NCBI RefSeq assembly: GCF_000702545.1
Contig: NZ_JNIO01000008.1
Location: 1,364,001 to 1,428,000, forward strand
From: Selenomonas sp. AB3002
GTDB lineage: Bacteria > Bacillota > Negativicutes > Selenomonadales > Selenomonadaceae
Length of the DNA: 64,000 bases
Direction: 5' to 3'
The notes beneath the pieces were generated by a model. The model saw only the letters and a list, made by a program, of their open reading frames with translations. It did no database searches and had not been told where the DNA came from. Below are positions 28,295 to 37,137 of this stretch, piece by piece (position 1 is the first letter of the stretch; every line of letters starts with the position of its first letter). Both the position numbers and the translations under genes were made by a program.

Positions 28295-29800
28295 TTATAC
28301 ATCATATCCAATCGCCCCCAGATTCTTCCGAATCTTATCTTCCAACTCATGTGATTTATCAAATAGCTCGGAAAGTTCCCTTGTCAGTCGCTTCATCTTG
28401 TCCTCAAAGGGCTCCCCATCATCCTCCTGCTCCTCAATGCCCACATAACGCCCGGGGGTCAGGATATAGTCCTGCTTAGCAATCTCTTCCGTGGTTGCTG
28501 CAGCACAGAAGCCCTTAACCTCTTCCAGATTTCCTGCCTGGAAGTCAGCGAAAGTATCAGAAAGCTTGGCAATATCCTCATCAGTGAAGTCCCTGTGCTT
28601 CCTGTCAACCATATAGCCCATCTTGCGGGCATCAATAAAGAGGGTCTTCCCCTTCTGCTTCTTGTTCTTAGAGATAAACCACAGAGTCACAGGAATAGTG
28701 ACACTGTAGAAAAGCTGGGTGGGCATGGCGATAATGCCCTCTACCAAATCGTCCTCAATGATATTCTTGCGGATTTCTCCCTCGCCGCTGGTCTGGGTAG
28801 AAAGGGCCCCGTTTGCAAGCACCAAACCTATTTTGCCATTGGGGGCAAGGTGATGAATCATGTGCTGAATCCATGCATAGTTAGCATTGCCTGCAGGAGG
28901 TATACCGTACTTCCAACGCTTATCGTCCTGCAGTTTGTCCTGTCCCCATCCGGAGAGATTAAAAGGAGGATTGGCCATGATAAAGTCGGCCTTCAAAGTA
29001 GGATGTACATCATTGAAGAAAGTATCGGCCTGGTGCTCGCCAAGGTTGGCATCAATGCCACGAATAGCCAGGTTCATCTTAGCCATTTTCCACGTATCGG
29101 CATTGGATTCCTGCCCGTAGACGGAAATCTCTCCCCTTACGCTGCTATGGGCCTGGATAAATTTGGCACTCTGCACAAACATGCCTCCACTGCCACAGCA
29201 TGGATCATATACCCGGCAGTTAGAGAAAGGCCTGAGCACGGCTACAATGGTCTTTACCACACTGGCTGGAGTGTAGAACTCACCGCCCTTGACCCCCTCG
29301 TAAGCAGCAAACTGGGCAATGCAGTATTCATAGGTGCGGCCCAACAAATCCTTGCTTTCCTCAGTTTCATCCATGTCCATGTTAGTAAAGAGGTCTACCA
29401 CGTTCCCCAATACCCGCTTGTCCAAATCAGGGCTGGCAAAGTTTTTAGGCAGCACATCCTTCAGCTTCTTGTTATCCGCTTCTATGGCACGCATGGCATC
29501 ATCGATTATCTTGCCTATTTCTGGCTTGTGGGCATTGTCAGCAATCTTGCTCCACCGTGCTTCCTCCGGGACAAAGAAAATATTCTCTTCCTCGTAGGCA
29601 TCCGGATCGTCTTCGAAGCCTTCACCATCCTCCACAAGTGCGTTATATCTCTTCTCAAAGGCGTTACCTATATAGCGTAAGAAGATTAGGCCGACAATAA
29701 CCTTGCGGTAATCGGCGGCAGGAATATGCCCCCAGAGTTCACACGCTGCATCCCAAATTTGTTTTTCAAAGCCAATATTAGCACTGCTAGTCTTTGCCAT
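28295..29800 (-). CDS. hsdM: Type I restriction-modification, methyltransferase subunit HsdM
   Basis: 501 residues, close to the family norm. N-terminal helical domain ('ADYRKVIVGLIFLRYIG'), then the N6-adenine methylase core: AdoMet motif 'VYDPCCGSGGMF' (197-208) and catalytic 'NPPF' (277-280). It methylates adenine in the target chosen by HsdS, using AdoMet. GGAGG precedes the ATG; a TACAAT box at 29837-29842 may be part of its promoter. It is the first gene of the island downstream of the rplL terminator and reads in the same direction. Intact. Confidence 0.95.
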   Translation of the reverse strand: MAKTSSANIGFEKQIWDAACELWGHIPAADYRKVIVGLIFLRYIGNAFEKRYNALVEDGEGFEDDPDAYEEENIFFVPEEARWSKIADNAHKPEIGKIIDDAMRAIEADNKKLKDVLPKNFASPDLDKRVLGNVVDLFTNMDMDETEESKDLLGRTYEYCIAQFAAYEGVKGGEFYTPASVVKTIVAVLRPFSNCRVYDPCCGSGGMFVQSAKFIQAHSSVRGEISVYGQESNADTWKMAKMNLAIRGIDANLGEHQADTFFNDVHPTLKADFIMANPPFNLSGWGQDKLQDDKRWKYGIPPAGNANYAWIQHMIHHLAPNGKIGLVLANGALSTQTSGEGEIRKNIIEDDLVEGIIAMPTQLFYSVTIPVTLWFISKNKKQKGKTLFIDARKMGYMVDRKHRDFTDEDIAKLSDTFADFQAGNLEEVKGFCAAATTEEIAKQDYILTPGRYVGIEEQEDDGEPFEDKMKRLTRELSELFDKSHELEDKIRKNLGAIGYDV

Positions 29801-29875
29801 CTGCTGTATCCTCCATACGAACTTTCTTTATCTTTTATTGTACCACGAAGGGAGACACAATGGAAAATTTTAACA

Positions 29876-29924
29876 AATAAAAAAGCTGTGAGGTCGTGGA
29901 CCGAAGTCCACTTCCTCACAGCTT
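29876..29924 (-). terminator. Terminator of the rplJ-rplL unit
   Basis: Two-part hairpin (29883-29893/29914-29924 and inner GTGGAC/GTCCAC) followed on the minus strand by TTTTTTATTT. Strong enough to stop ribosomal-protein transcripts before the island. Confidence 0.9.
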
Positions 29925-29952
29925 CTATTGACCTTTAGAGAGTCAAACTGAA

Positions 29953-30324
29953 TTACTTCAGCTCAACAGTAGCGCCAGCCTCTTCGAGCTTAGCCTTGAG
30001 CTCCTCAGCCTCAGCCTTGGCAACGTTCTCCTTGACAGCAGCAGGAGCGCCATCAACGAGAGCCTTAGCTTCCTTCAGGCCGAGGCCGGTAGCCTCACGA
30101 ACAGCCTTGATAACGTTGATCTTCTTGTCGCCAGCGGAAGCGAGCATAACGGTGAACTCGCTCTTCTCCTCAGCAGCAGCGCCAGCAGCAGCACCGCCAA
30201 CAGCAGCAACAGCAACAGGAGCAGCAGCGCTAACGCCGAACTTCTCCTCCATAGCCTTAACGAGCTCGGACAGCTCCAGGACAGTCATGTTCTCAATGGC
30301 TTCCATGATTTCTTCTTTAGTCAT
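29953..30324 (-). CDS. rplL: Ribosomal protein bL12 (L7/L12)
   Basis: 123 residues from the ATG at 30322-30324, GGAGGT eight bases upstream. Stalk protein that recruits translation GTPases. N-terminal dimerisation helix pair ('[17 protein letters not shown]'), Ala/Gly-rich hinge (about 36-52), C-terminal domain with '[20 protein letters not shown]'. It follows rplJ by 99 bases and ends at a strong terminator, so unlike most genomes it is not joined to rpoB. Confidence 0.98.
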   Translation of the reverse strand: MTKEEIMEAIENMTVLELSELVKAMEEKFGVSAAAPVAVAAVGGAAAGAAAEEKSEFTVMLASAGDKKINVIKAVREATGLGLKEAKALVDGAPAAVKENVAKAEAEELKAKLEEAGATVELK

Positions 30325-30423
30325 TTTAATATACCTCCATAATCTTTCTTTTAATTTCTTTCTTATTGAATGGCACTTGCGGTGCCAGCGGCGAAGCATT
30401 TATCTTCGTCATGCAGTTCCGTC

Positions 30424-30960
30424 TTAGGCAGACTCTTTCTGAGCGCGAACAGCCTCAAGCACATAGACGGCCTTGCGGATAACGCCCTGCAGCACATTGA
30501 CAGTGTTGGCAATAGGAGCGTTCATGCTGCCAAGAGCCTTGGCGATGAGTTCCTCGCGGCTGGGCAGGGATGCCAGGGCCTTGACTTCGTTTGCGTCAAT
30601 GACCTTGCCCTCGACCATACCGACCTTGACGGTCAGGACCTCAGTGTCTTCCAGCTTGTTCTTCTTGATGAAGTCGCAGATGACCTTGGCAGGAGCCACG
30701 GCATCATCAGCGAAAGCGAAAGCAGTGGTGCCCTCGAGATGCTCGGAGAGACCCTCGATACCAGCCTCCTCAGCGGCGAAACGGAGCATGGTGTTCTTCA
30801 CAACATGATAGGTCACGCCAGCCTCGCGCAGAGTGCGACGAAGCTCGGTATCCTGGGCAACAGTAAGGCCTTTGTAGCCGGTGAGCACAACACCCTTAGC
30901 GGTGGTGAGCTGCTCTTTGAGCTCAGCTACGATTGCCTCTTTCTTTGCATTTACAGCCAT
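30424..30960 (-). CDS. rplJ: Ribosomal protein uL10
   Basis: 178 residues from ATG at 30958-30960; the open frame goes further upstream but through the leader hairpins. uL10 anchors bL12 dimers on 23S rRNA. 'GYKGLTVAQDTELRRTLREA' and 'YHVVKNTMLRFA' are family hallmarks; the C-terminal helix binds bL12. Preceded by an L10-leader element and a terminator-like hairpin that allow feedback control. Confidence 0.97.
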   Translation of the reverse strand: MAVNAKKEAIVAELKEQLTTAKGVVLTGYKGLTVAQDTELRRTLREAGVTYHVVKNTMLRFAAEEAGIEGLSEHLEGTTAFAFADDAVAPAKVICDFIKKNKLEDTEVLTVKVGMVEGKVIDANEVKALASLPSREELIAKALGSMNAPIANTVNVLQGVIRKAVYVLEAVRAQKESA

Positions 30961-31002
30961 TGTCTGGTTGCACCTCCTTCTTTTTTTATTATTAAAGCCT
31001 GT

Positions 31003-31032
31003 AAAAAACCTCCGGCTGACACCAGCCGGAGG
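31003..31032 (-). terminator. Attenuator between rplA and rplJ
   Basis: Perfect 9-bp stem CCTCCGGCT/AGCCGGAGG followed by TTTTTT on the minus strand, about 40 bases before the rplJ start and just after the L10 leader. It probably limits rplJL transcription in response to the leader. Confidence 0.85.
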
Positions 31033-31052
31033 CATAATTTTCAAATTCATGT

Positions 31053-31166
31053 GCTCCGGCCTCGGCAGGCGGCTTGCGCCGTTAGATGATGGAATCAAAC
31101 CTGCTGTCTACAGCCATCGATATACAGTTGTCAGGGTGCCATAAGGCGCCCCTGAGGCCGGAGCCT
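31053..31166 (-). promoter_or_regulatory. L10 leader (uL10-bL12 autoregulatory RNA)
   Basis: Closing helix of 11 bp (31154-31164 with 31053-31063), and on the minus strand the conserved 'AGACAGCAGG' and 'CTGCCGAGG' blocks of the L10 leader. In known systems the L10-L12 complex binds this RNA and reduces expression. Position between rplA and rplJ is as expected. Confidence 0.85.
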
Positions 31167-31175
31167 CGCTGATTC

Positions 31176-31856
31176 TTAAAGCTGAACCGGCACGCCGGGG
31201 CCCATAGTAGCGCTCACAGTGATGGAGCGGATGTACTGGCCCTTGGCAGCAGCGGGCTTCACGCGAATCAGTGTATCAATCAGGGCCTGGAAGTTCTGCT
31301 GAAGCTTCTCAGCGTCGAAAGATGCCTTGCCGATGGGGCAATGCACGTTACCGGCCTTATCGGTGCGGTATTCGACTTTACCTGCTTTAATCTCGGAAAT
31401 TGCCTTTGCAAGATCCATGGTAACCGTACCCAGCTTCGGGTTCGGCATGAGGCCGCGGGGCCCCAGGACCTTACCAAGACGACCGACGGTGCCCATCATG
31501 TCCGGAGTAGCAACGGCCACGTCGAAATCGAGCCAGCCACCCTGAATCTTCTGCACGATCTCATCGGAACCGACGAAATCTGCACCAGCCTCTTCGGCCT
31601 CCTTAACCTTCTCGCCCTTTGCAAAGACGAGGACGCGCTTGCTCTTGCCCGTACCATGGGGAAGAACCATTGCGCCGCGGACCTGCTGATCAGCGTACTT
31701 GGGGTCAACGCCGAGACGGACATGGAGCTCGATGGTCTCATCGAACTTAGCCGTAGCGGTCTTCTTGACCAGTTCCATAGCCTCAGCAGCCGTGTAGACC
31801 TTGCCAGCCTCGATGAGCTTGCAAGCGTCCTGGTATTTCTTACCAGCTTTAGCCAT
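31176..31856 (-). CDS. rplA: Ribosomal protein uL1
   Basis: 226 residues. Large-subunit L1-stalk protein and known translational repressor of its own operon. Signature '[13 protein letters not shown]'-like segment appears as '[20 protein letters not shown]'; '[19 protein letters not shown]' and '[14 protein letters not shown]' are typical. AGGAG precedes the ATG; 64 bases after rplK. Confidence 0.98.
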   Translation of the reverse strand: MAKAGKKYQDACKLIEAGKVYTAAEAMELVKKTATAKFDETIELHVRLGVDPKYADQQVRGAMVLPHGTGKSKRVLVFAKGEKVKEAEEAGADFVGSDEIVQKIQGGWLDFDVAVATPDMMGTVGRLGKVLGPRGLMPNPKLGTVTMDLAKAISEIKAGKVEYRTDKAGNVHCPIGKASFDAEKLQQNFQALIDTLIRVKPAAAKGQYIRSITVSATMGPGVPVQL

Positions 31857-31920
31857 TTTTCATTCTCCTATCATCGTGGTGATAACGGTGTCTGCCTCCC
31901 ACGAGGCACGAAATCATTGC

Positions 31921-32346
31921 TTAGTCAACAATCTCGATGCCCATGCTGCGGGCAGTACCCTCGATCATGCGGGTAGCAGCCTCGATATCAGCAGCGTTGA
32001 GGTCTTTCATCTTGCTCTCAGCAATCTCCTGTGCCTTGGCACGGGGCAGCTTGGCAACCTTGTTCTTGTTAGGCTCGCCAGAGGCCTTTTCAATGCCAGC
32101 AGCCTTCTTCAGAAGCACTGCAGCCGGCGGAGTCTTAGTGATGAACGTGAAGGATCTATCCTCAAAAACCGTGATCTCAACCGGGATAATAAGGCCGGCC
32201 TGAGTCTTGGTCCTCTCGTTGAATTCCTTACAGAAGCCCATGATGTTAACGCCTGCCTGACCAAGTGCCGGACCTACCGGAGGAGCCGGATTAGCCTTGC
32301 CTGCCATAACCTGGAGCTTGACAATCTTTGCAACTTTCTTTGCCAT
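31921..32346 (-). CDS. rplK: Ribosomal protein uL11
   Basis: 141 residues from the ATG at 32344-32346 (AGGAGGT nine bases upstream), the standard length. N-terminal proline-rich '[20 protein letters not shown]' binds near the GTPase centre and is needed for the stringent response; C-terminal '[12 protein letters not shown]' ends the rRNA-binding domain. Second in the nusG-rplK-rplA run. Confidence 0.98.
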   Translation of the reverse strand: MAKKVAKIVKLQVMAGKANPAPPVGPALGQAGVNIMGFCKEFNERTKTQAGLIIPVEITVFEDRSFTFITKTPPAAVLLKKAAGIEKASGEPNKNKVAKLPRAKAQEIAESKMKDLNAADIEAATRMIEGTARSMGIEIVD

Positions 32347-32388
32347 CTTCAAAACACCTCCTCAAAAGGAAATAATCTACAACTACAA

Positions 32389-32943
32389 TCAGATTTCTTC
32401 AACCTGCTTGTAATCGAGTTCAATCGGAGTCTCCTCCACCAGCACCTTCAGACGGCACTTCTCAGTATCAATGGAAGTAATCGTTCCGGTGTAGTTTTCA
32501 AAGACGCCCGAATTGATGCGAACTACATCCCCTACCTCGAAATCGAGTTCAGGTTTGAGCTTCGTCTCGTCCGTGGACTTCAGGATACGCTGTGCCTCAG
32601 CATCAGTAAGCGGTATCGGGTGCTTTTCAGAGCCGACAAAGCCGGTGACACCAGTAGTATTGCGCACAACATACCAGGAACGCTCATCGACAATCATGTC
32701 AACCAGCACATATCCAGGGAAGACTTTATGCGGAACGACTTTCTTCTGGCCGTTCTCCTTGATTTCAACTTCCTCTTCCACAGGAACCACCACATTGAAA
32801 ATCATCTTTTCCATGCCGGCGGTGTGGATCAGGCGCTCAAGGTTGGCCTTTACTTTGTTCTCGTAGCCGGAGTAGGTATGAATCACATACCAGGCCCTGC
32901 CAGGATTGTCCTTGTGCAGGTCCAGCTCGTCCTTATCTGCCAT
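32389..32943 (-). CDS. nusG: Transcription antitermination/elongation factor NusG
   Basis: 184 residues. NGN domain ('WYVIHTYSGYENKVKANLE', 'FPGYVLVDM', 'GVTGFVG') followed by the KOW domain ('FEVGDVVRINSGVFENYTG'). Binds RNA polymerase and couples it to the ribosome or Rho. Sits between secE and rplK as in most bacteria. Confidence 0.98.
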   Translation of the reverse strand: MADKDELDLHKDNPGRAWYVIHTYSGYENKVKANLERLIHTAGMEKMIFNVVVPVEEEVEIKENGQKKVVPHKVFPGYVLVDMIVDERSWYVVRNTTGVTGFVGSEKHPIPLTDAEAQRILKSTDETKLKPELDFEVGDVVRINSGVFENYTGTITSIDTEKCRLKVLVEETPIELDYKQVEEI

Positions 32944-32959
32944 GCTTAATTCACCCAGC

Positions 32960-33142
32960 TTACCTTAAAATGATGTGGAACAATCTTGCGAAGAACGTAT
33001 CGCAAATCCAGATCAGGGCACATACCACTGCAACCGCGATGCCAACGACACCAGTATAAGTGGCGAGTTCCTTCTTCGTGGACCAGGACACTTTTTTCAT
33101 TTCGGCGATTACTTCGTCTATGAACTTCTTCACGAGTTTCAC
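32960..33142 (-). CDS. secE: Preprotein translocase subunit SecE
   Basis: 60 residues, the short single-span form. An amphipathic helix 'FIDEVIAEMKKVSWSTKKEL' precedes one membrane helix ('YTGVVGIAVAVVCALIWI'). Clamps the SecY channel. Sixteen bases before nusG. Confidence 0.95.
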   Translation of the reverse strand: MKLVKKFIDEVIAEMKKVSWSTKKELATYTGVVGIAVAVVCALIWICDTFFARLFHIILR

Positions 33143-33163
33143 ATCCTCCTGCCCTTACTGCAA

Positions 33164-33313
33164 TTACTTCGTTTCCTTGTGGACCGTGTGCTTCTTGCAG
33201 AACTTGCAGTACTTATTGAACTCCAGACGATCCGGGTTGTTCTTCTTGTTCTTGTTGGTACGGTAGTTGCGGCTCTTGCACTCCGTGCACTCCAAGGTAA
33301 TATTGTTGCGCAT
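33164..33313 (-). CDS. rpmG: Ribosomal protein bL33
   Basis: 49 residues, short and so easy to miss: starts '[19 protein letters not shown]' and ends '[12 protein letters not shown]'. Both Cys pairs (CTEC and CKFC) are kept, so this is the zinc-binding form. First gene of the rpmG-secE-nusG-rplK-rplA unit, with the promoter at 33377-33405. Confidence 0.95.
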   Translation of the reverse strand: MRNNITLECTECKSRNYRTNKNKKNNPDRLEFNKYCKFCKKHTVHKETK

Positions 33314-33376
33314 CTCTTCTTACACCCCTTACGCTTTGGACTCTTTGACGCCCCTTCTTGCAGACGTCACTAATAT

Positions 33377-33405
33377 AATTTAGCACAGAAGCCCTGGCGT
33401 GTCAA
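33377..33405 (-). promoter_or_regulatory. Predicted promoter of the rpmG-secE-nusG unit
   Basis: Minus strand TTGACA (33400-33405), 17-base spacer, TAAATT (33377-33382). Confidence 0.65.
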
Positions 33406-33465
33406 CAGTAAAACCTTGACACCCTTAAGGATTTTCCTCAGGAAATTTCCATAAATTTCCAGGGC

Positions 33466-33492
33466 ATAAAATAAAGCCCCTCGAAAGGGACT
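33466..33492 (-). terminator. Terminator of the four-tRNA cluster
   Basis: Stem 33475-33480/33487-33492 pairs fully only in the minus transcript (one G-U), then TTTATTTTAT. Confidence 0.65.
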
Positions 33493-33504
33493 CTTTTTTA
33501 CAAA

Positions 33505-33581
33505 TGGTGGCGGCACAGAGACTTGAACTCCGGACACTGCGGGTATGAACCGCATGCTCTAGCCAGCTGAGCTATGCCGCC
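33505..33581 (-). tRNA. tRNA-Met (elongator, anticodon CAT)
   Basis: 77 nt with CCA. Acceptor GGCGGCA pairs perfectly with TGCCGCC; anticodon loop TTCATAC. The paired first base distinguishes it from the two initiator genes upstream. A CAT tRNA could also be Ile-modified (lysidine), but the acceptor and D-arm look elongator-Met-like. Confidence 0.9.
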
Positions 33582-33589
33582 AATATATA

Positions 33590-33665
33590 TGGAGCTGATG
33601 ACCAGGATTGAACTGGTGACCTTATCCTTACCAAGGATACGCTCTGCCGACTGAGCTACATCAGC
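33590..33665 (-). tRNA. tRNA-Thr (anticodon GGT)
   Basis: 76 nt with CCA. Acceptor GCTGATG/CATCAGC perfect; anticodon loop TTGGTAA. Confidence 0.96.
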
Positions 33666-33676
33666 ATTCCAAACAT

Positions 33677-33752
<76 letters not shown>

Positions 33753-33777
33753 ATGAGTGAAATGGAAAAATCATAAT

Positions 33778-33853
<76 letters not shown>

Positions 33854-33907
33854 ATTATCCTGCCTTGGCTTCGGCTCTTGCGCCTCAGCACCGGCTGACA
33901 AGATAGT

Positions 33908-33936
33908 ATTATAGATTATCCTGTCCCCTGCGTCAA
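33908..33936 (-). promoter_or_regulatory. Predicted promoter of the tRNA cluster
   Basis: Minus strand TTGACG (33931-33936), 17-base spacer, perfect TATAAT (33908-33913), about 55 bases before the first tRNA. A GC-rich start region follows, as in stable-RNA promoters. Confidence 0.75.
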
Positions 33937-33975
33937 CCCCTTTTTTGAAAAAAATGTAAAAAAATTCCTGAGCAG

Positions 33976-34014
33976 CAAAAAACAGCCTGTCAGGGCTTAA
34001 TTCCCTGACAGGCT
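33976..34014 (-). terminator. Terminator of the phosphofructokinase gene
   Basis: Perfect 12-bp stem AGCCTGTCAGGG/CCCTGACAGGCT followed by GTTTTTTG on the minus strand. Confidence 0.92.
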
Positions 34015-34041
34015 GCTTTATTTGCTTCTATAGGAATATGC

Positions 34042-35310
34042 TTATCCTTCCACCGTGGGAGTGCCCTCAAAGAGGTATTCATAGCGTGCCTTGAATTCCT
34101 CCTGGGTCATGTGGTAGGCATTTGCAAGGCCCGGATCTTCAAGATCCCCCTCCTCAAGCCGCATCATGAGGCCGCGGGCAATCTGATAGTGCACAGACTC
34201 GATGTTCACCTTGCGGACTGCCGTCTTGCCCGTTTCAGGATCCTTGATATCCTCGAAGTACATGGGCACGGACTTGTTGTCCTGAATGGTGATCAGGGCG
34301 CCGCTGCCGCCTTCCTTAAGGAAGCTGACTGCCGAGAAGCCCAGCTGGCGGGCATAGTCGATATCGTAAGCAATGGGCGCGGTGCAGCGGAGCTCGTAGC
34401 CGATTTCCTTATCAATGATGGACACCTTGATGCCCAGTTTCTTGACCTCAGCCAGAACAGCCTGCTTGATGATTTCACCAAAGTCCAGCTCGCTGTAGCG
34501 GATATGGCCATGCTCGTCTTTCACTACCTGGCCCAGCTTGTCGAAGTCCTCCGGGGCAATCTTTTCGATGACGCCCTCGGCAATGACTGCCACGCCGTAG
34601 TTCTTGCCGGTGAGATAGCGCTTCACCAGAGAACCGGTCAGGATATCCACCACCTGCTGCAGGGGAATCTTTTCCTGGGGGAATTCCTCCGGAATGATGG
34701 TGATGGCTGCTCCAGCGCTGCGGCCCATCCCCAGAGCCAGATGGCCTGCGGTACGGCCCATGGCGATGGTGAAGTACCAGCGGTTGTTGGAAGTGCGGGC
34801 ATCCTCCATGAGATTCTCTATCTCAGTAGTGCCGAAGGCTCTTGCCGTCTCGAAACCAAAGGTGGGCACACCTTCCGGCAGCGGCAGGTCATTATCAATG
34901 GTCTTGGGCACATGCACCACATTGATGGTGCGCCCTGCCCGGCGGGCATAGTCGGATACAGCGGCGGAGCTGTAAGCCGTATCGTCACCGCCGATGGTCA
35001 CCAGATGGGTGACACCCAGCTCAGTCAAAGTCTCAACCACCGTGCGGAGGTCTGATTCCTTTTTAGTGGGATTGAAGCGGGACATCTTCAAGATGCAGCC
35101 GCCAGTGAGATGAATACGGCTGATATTCTTCGGCTCCAGGCGAATGTAGTTCTTCTCGCCACGGGCCAGACGGGAGAAACCGTCGTAGATGCCCAGCACA
35201 TCCCAGCCCTGGCGGTGAGCTTCATTCACCACTCCGGAAATAACGCTGTTGATGCCAGGGGCAGGCCCGCCGCCGCAAACAATAGCAATGACATTTTTGA
35301 TCCCGATCAT
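34042..35310 (-). CDS. pfp: 6-phosphofructokinase, probably pyrophosphate-dependent
   Basis: 422 residues from the ATG at 35308-35310; an earlier TTG overlaps the GGAGGGGG ribosome site. Phosphorylates fructose 6-phosphate in glycolysis. The donor site reads 'GGGPAPG' (13-19) and 'GGDDTAYSS' (107-110 GGDD), and the catalytic loop 'PKTIDND' (135-141). ATP enzymes normally have GGDG and PGTIDND; the second Asp and the Lys are the known marks of PPi use, which would make the step reversible. Single gene with its own terminator. Confidence 0.88.
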   Translation of the reverse strand: MIGIKNVIAIVCGGGPAPGINSVISGVVNEAHRQGWDVLGIYDGFSRLARGEKNYIRLEPKNISRIHLTGGCILKMSRFNPTKKESDLRTVVETLTELGVTHLVTIGGDDTAYSSAAVSDYARRAGRTINVVHVPKTIDNDLPLPEGVPTFGFETARAFGTTEIENLMEDARTSNNRWYFTIAMGRTAGHLALGMGRSAGAAITIIPEEFPQEKIPLQQVVDILTGSLVKRYLTGKNYGVAVIAEGVIEKIAPEDFDKLGQVVKDEHGHIRYSELDFGEIIKQAVLAEVKKLGIKVSIIDKEIGYELRCTAPIAYDIDYARQLGFSAVSFLKEGGSGALITIQDNKSVPMYFEDIKDPETGKTAVRKVNIESVHYQIARGLMMRLEEGDLEDPGLANAYHMTQEEFKARYEYLFEGTPTVEG

Positions 35311-35452
35311 AACAAAAACCCCCTCCAAAACTTGAGCTGCAATTATTGCTGCGAATAGTAGTACAGCTCCTAAAACCTTTCAGCTTCCACGCTGACAGTA
35401 TTAGTGTTTCGCCTTTTTTCAAAGAATTCCTGCTTGATTGTTATTTTTTTGT

Positions 35453-35486
35453 AAAAAAATCCTGGACTCGGCAAAGAATCCAGGAT
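35453..35486 (-). terminator. Terminator of oadGB
   Basis: Eleven-base arms 35459-35469/35476-35486 (one wobble) then a run of Ts on the minus strand. Confidence 0.88.
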
Positions 35487-35514
35487 TTTCATGAAATAAA
35501 TTCAATATATTGCT

Positions 35515-36645
35515 TTACTTAAGCATAGCCAGCATAGTGCCTGCAGCTACTGCCGTACCGATAACGCCGGCCACATTGGGGCCCATGGCGTGCATCAGCA
35601 GGTAGTTGCCGGGCTTGGCCTTCATGCCCACCATCTGGCTGACGCGGGCAGCCATGGGCACAGCGGAGACGCCGGCGGAACCAATCAGAGGGTTGATCTT
35701 CCAGCCGGAGAGACGGCACATGATCTTGCCGAAGAGGACGCCGCCTGCGGTGCCGGCAGCGAAGGCCACAAGACCCAGGCAGATAATCAGCAGGGTCTGG
35801 GGCACCAAGAAGCTCTCGGCGCTCATGGTCATGCCGGTACCAGTGGCCAGGAAGATGGTGACGATGTTGCACAGGGAGTTCTGAGCCGTATCGGAGAGAC
35901 GGTCAGTGACACCGGACTCGCGGAACAGGTTGCCCAGCATCAGCATGCCCAGCAGAGCCGCAATGGGCGGCAGCAGCAGGCTGATGAGAATGGTGGCCAC
36001 GATGGGGAACATCACCCGCTCGAACTTCGTCACAGGACGGAGCTGCTCCATCTGCACCTCACGCTCTTTCTGGGAGGTGAGAAGCTTCATGATGGGCGGC
36101 TGGATCAGCGGCACCAGAGACATGTAGGAGTAAGCTGCCACGGCAATAGCGCCTAAGAGGTGCGGAGCCATCTGAATGGAAAGGTAGATGGCCGTGGGGC
36201 CGTCAGCGCCGCCGATGATGCCGATGGCGCCTGCTTCCTGCACGTTGAAGCCCAGCAGCATGGCACCTACCAGAGCCACGAACACGCCAATCTGGGCAGC
36301 TGCTCCCAGGAGGAGCACCACCGGGCGGGCCAGCAGCGGACCGAAGTCAGTCATGGCACCGATGCCCAGGAAGATCAGCGGCGGGAAAATCTCATTGGCA
36401 ATACCGTAATGGATAGCCTGCATAAGACCCGGCTCTTCCAGGAAGCCCGTGCCCGGGAAGTTGGCCAGGATACAGCCAAAGGCGATAGGCCCCAGAAGCA
36501 AAGGCTCAAATTCCTTCACGAAGGCCATGTAGAGGAGCACCAAGCCTACAGCAATCATGATGGCATGCCCCATGGTAAAGGTGGCAAAGCCGCTCCCTGT
36601 CCAGACGGATTGCAGGGAGACTACGAAAGCATTAAATAATTCCAT
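35515..36645 (-). CDS. oadB: Sodium-pumping decarboxylase beta subunit (OadB/MmdB family)
   Basis: 376 residues, about ten membrane helices. The central motif '[13 protein letters not shown]' contains the Asp that carries sodium in the family. The beta subunit drives removal of CO2 from biotin and exports two Na+. The partner at 36662-37021 is a gamma/delta-type subunit, but no carboxyltransferase alpha or biotin carrier gene is next to them, so whether the substrate is oxaloacetate, methylmalonyl-CoA or glutaconyl-CoA cannot be told. Confidence 0.93.
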   Translation of the reverse strand: MELFNAFVVSLQSVWTGSGFATFTMGHAIMIAVGLVLLYMAFVKEFEPLLLGPIAFGCILANFPGTGFLEEPGLMQAIHYGIANEIFPPLIFLGIGAMTDFGPLLARPVVLLLGAAAQIGVFVALVGAMLLGFNVQEAGAIGIIGGADGPTAIYLSIQMAPHLLGAIAVAAYSYMSLVPLIQPPIMKLLTSQKEREVQMEQLRPVTKFERVMFPIVATILISLLLPPIAALLGMLMLGNLFRESGVTDRLSDTAQNSLCNIVTIFLATGTGMTMSAESFLVPQTLLIICLGLVAFAAGTAGGVLFGKIMCRLSGWKINPLIGSAGVSAVPMAARVSQMVGMKAKPGNYLLMHAMGPNVAGVIGTAVAAGTMLAMLK

Positions 36646-36661
36646 CTATATCCCTCCCTGC

Positions 36662-37021
36662 TCAAACCGTGCGGTCCATGCCCATGGTGCGGCCGGACTG
36701 CTTCCAGCCGTTTCGGTCAACAGGCCTGATGGCCTTGACGGCGCCGGGACCGTAGCCAAGACTGGCCACTGCCGCTGCTATCACCGCTACCACCTCGGGG
36801 GTAAGGCCTTCTTCCTTTACAGGCTCTGGCGCAGCTTTCACTACGGGAGCCGGAGCAGGAGCGGGGGCCGGAGCCTCCTCTGCAGGCTTGGCCTTGGGCT
36901 TGGTAGGATCAAAATAGTGGATAAGATTGATGACTACTCCCAGGGCGATCAAAACCAGGAACACCACCGTCATGTTGATGAGCATGATGATGAACGGGTT
37001 CGTCGTAACCGGTTGTGACAT
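36662..37021 (-). CDS. oadG: Decarboxylase pump gamma/delta-type membrane subunit
   Basis: 119 residues. One membrane helix (about 11-33), a Lys/Pro/Ala linker with repeated PAPAPAP (about 47-58) and a small C-terminal domain ('EVVAVIAAAVASLGYGPGAV'). Such subunits hold the carboxyltransferase onto the beta pump. It lies 16 bases before oadB and has its own promoter. Confidence 0.85.
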   Translation of the reverse strand: MSQPVTTNPFIIMLINMTVVFLVLIALGVVINLIHYFDPTKPKAKPAEEAPAPAPAPAPVVKAAPEPVKEEGLTPEVVAVIAAAVASLGYGPGAVKAIRPVDRNGWKQSGRTMGMDRTV

Positions 37022-37075
37022 GAAATCACCTCATTATAATGTATTTGATGAAACCATAGAAATTCCCATTTGTGT

Positions 37076-37103
37076 ATTATACAACAATCAGGGAAAATAT
37101 CAA
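37076..37103 (-). promoter_or_regulatory. Predicted promoter of oadGB
   Basis: Minus strand TTGATA (37098-37103), 16-base spacer, perfect TATAAT (37076-37081). Confidence 0.65.
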
Positions 37104-37137
37104 AATATTTTATGAGAATATAACTAATAGCTATTGG

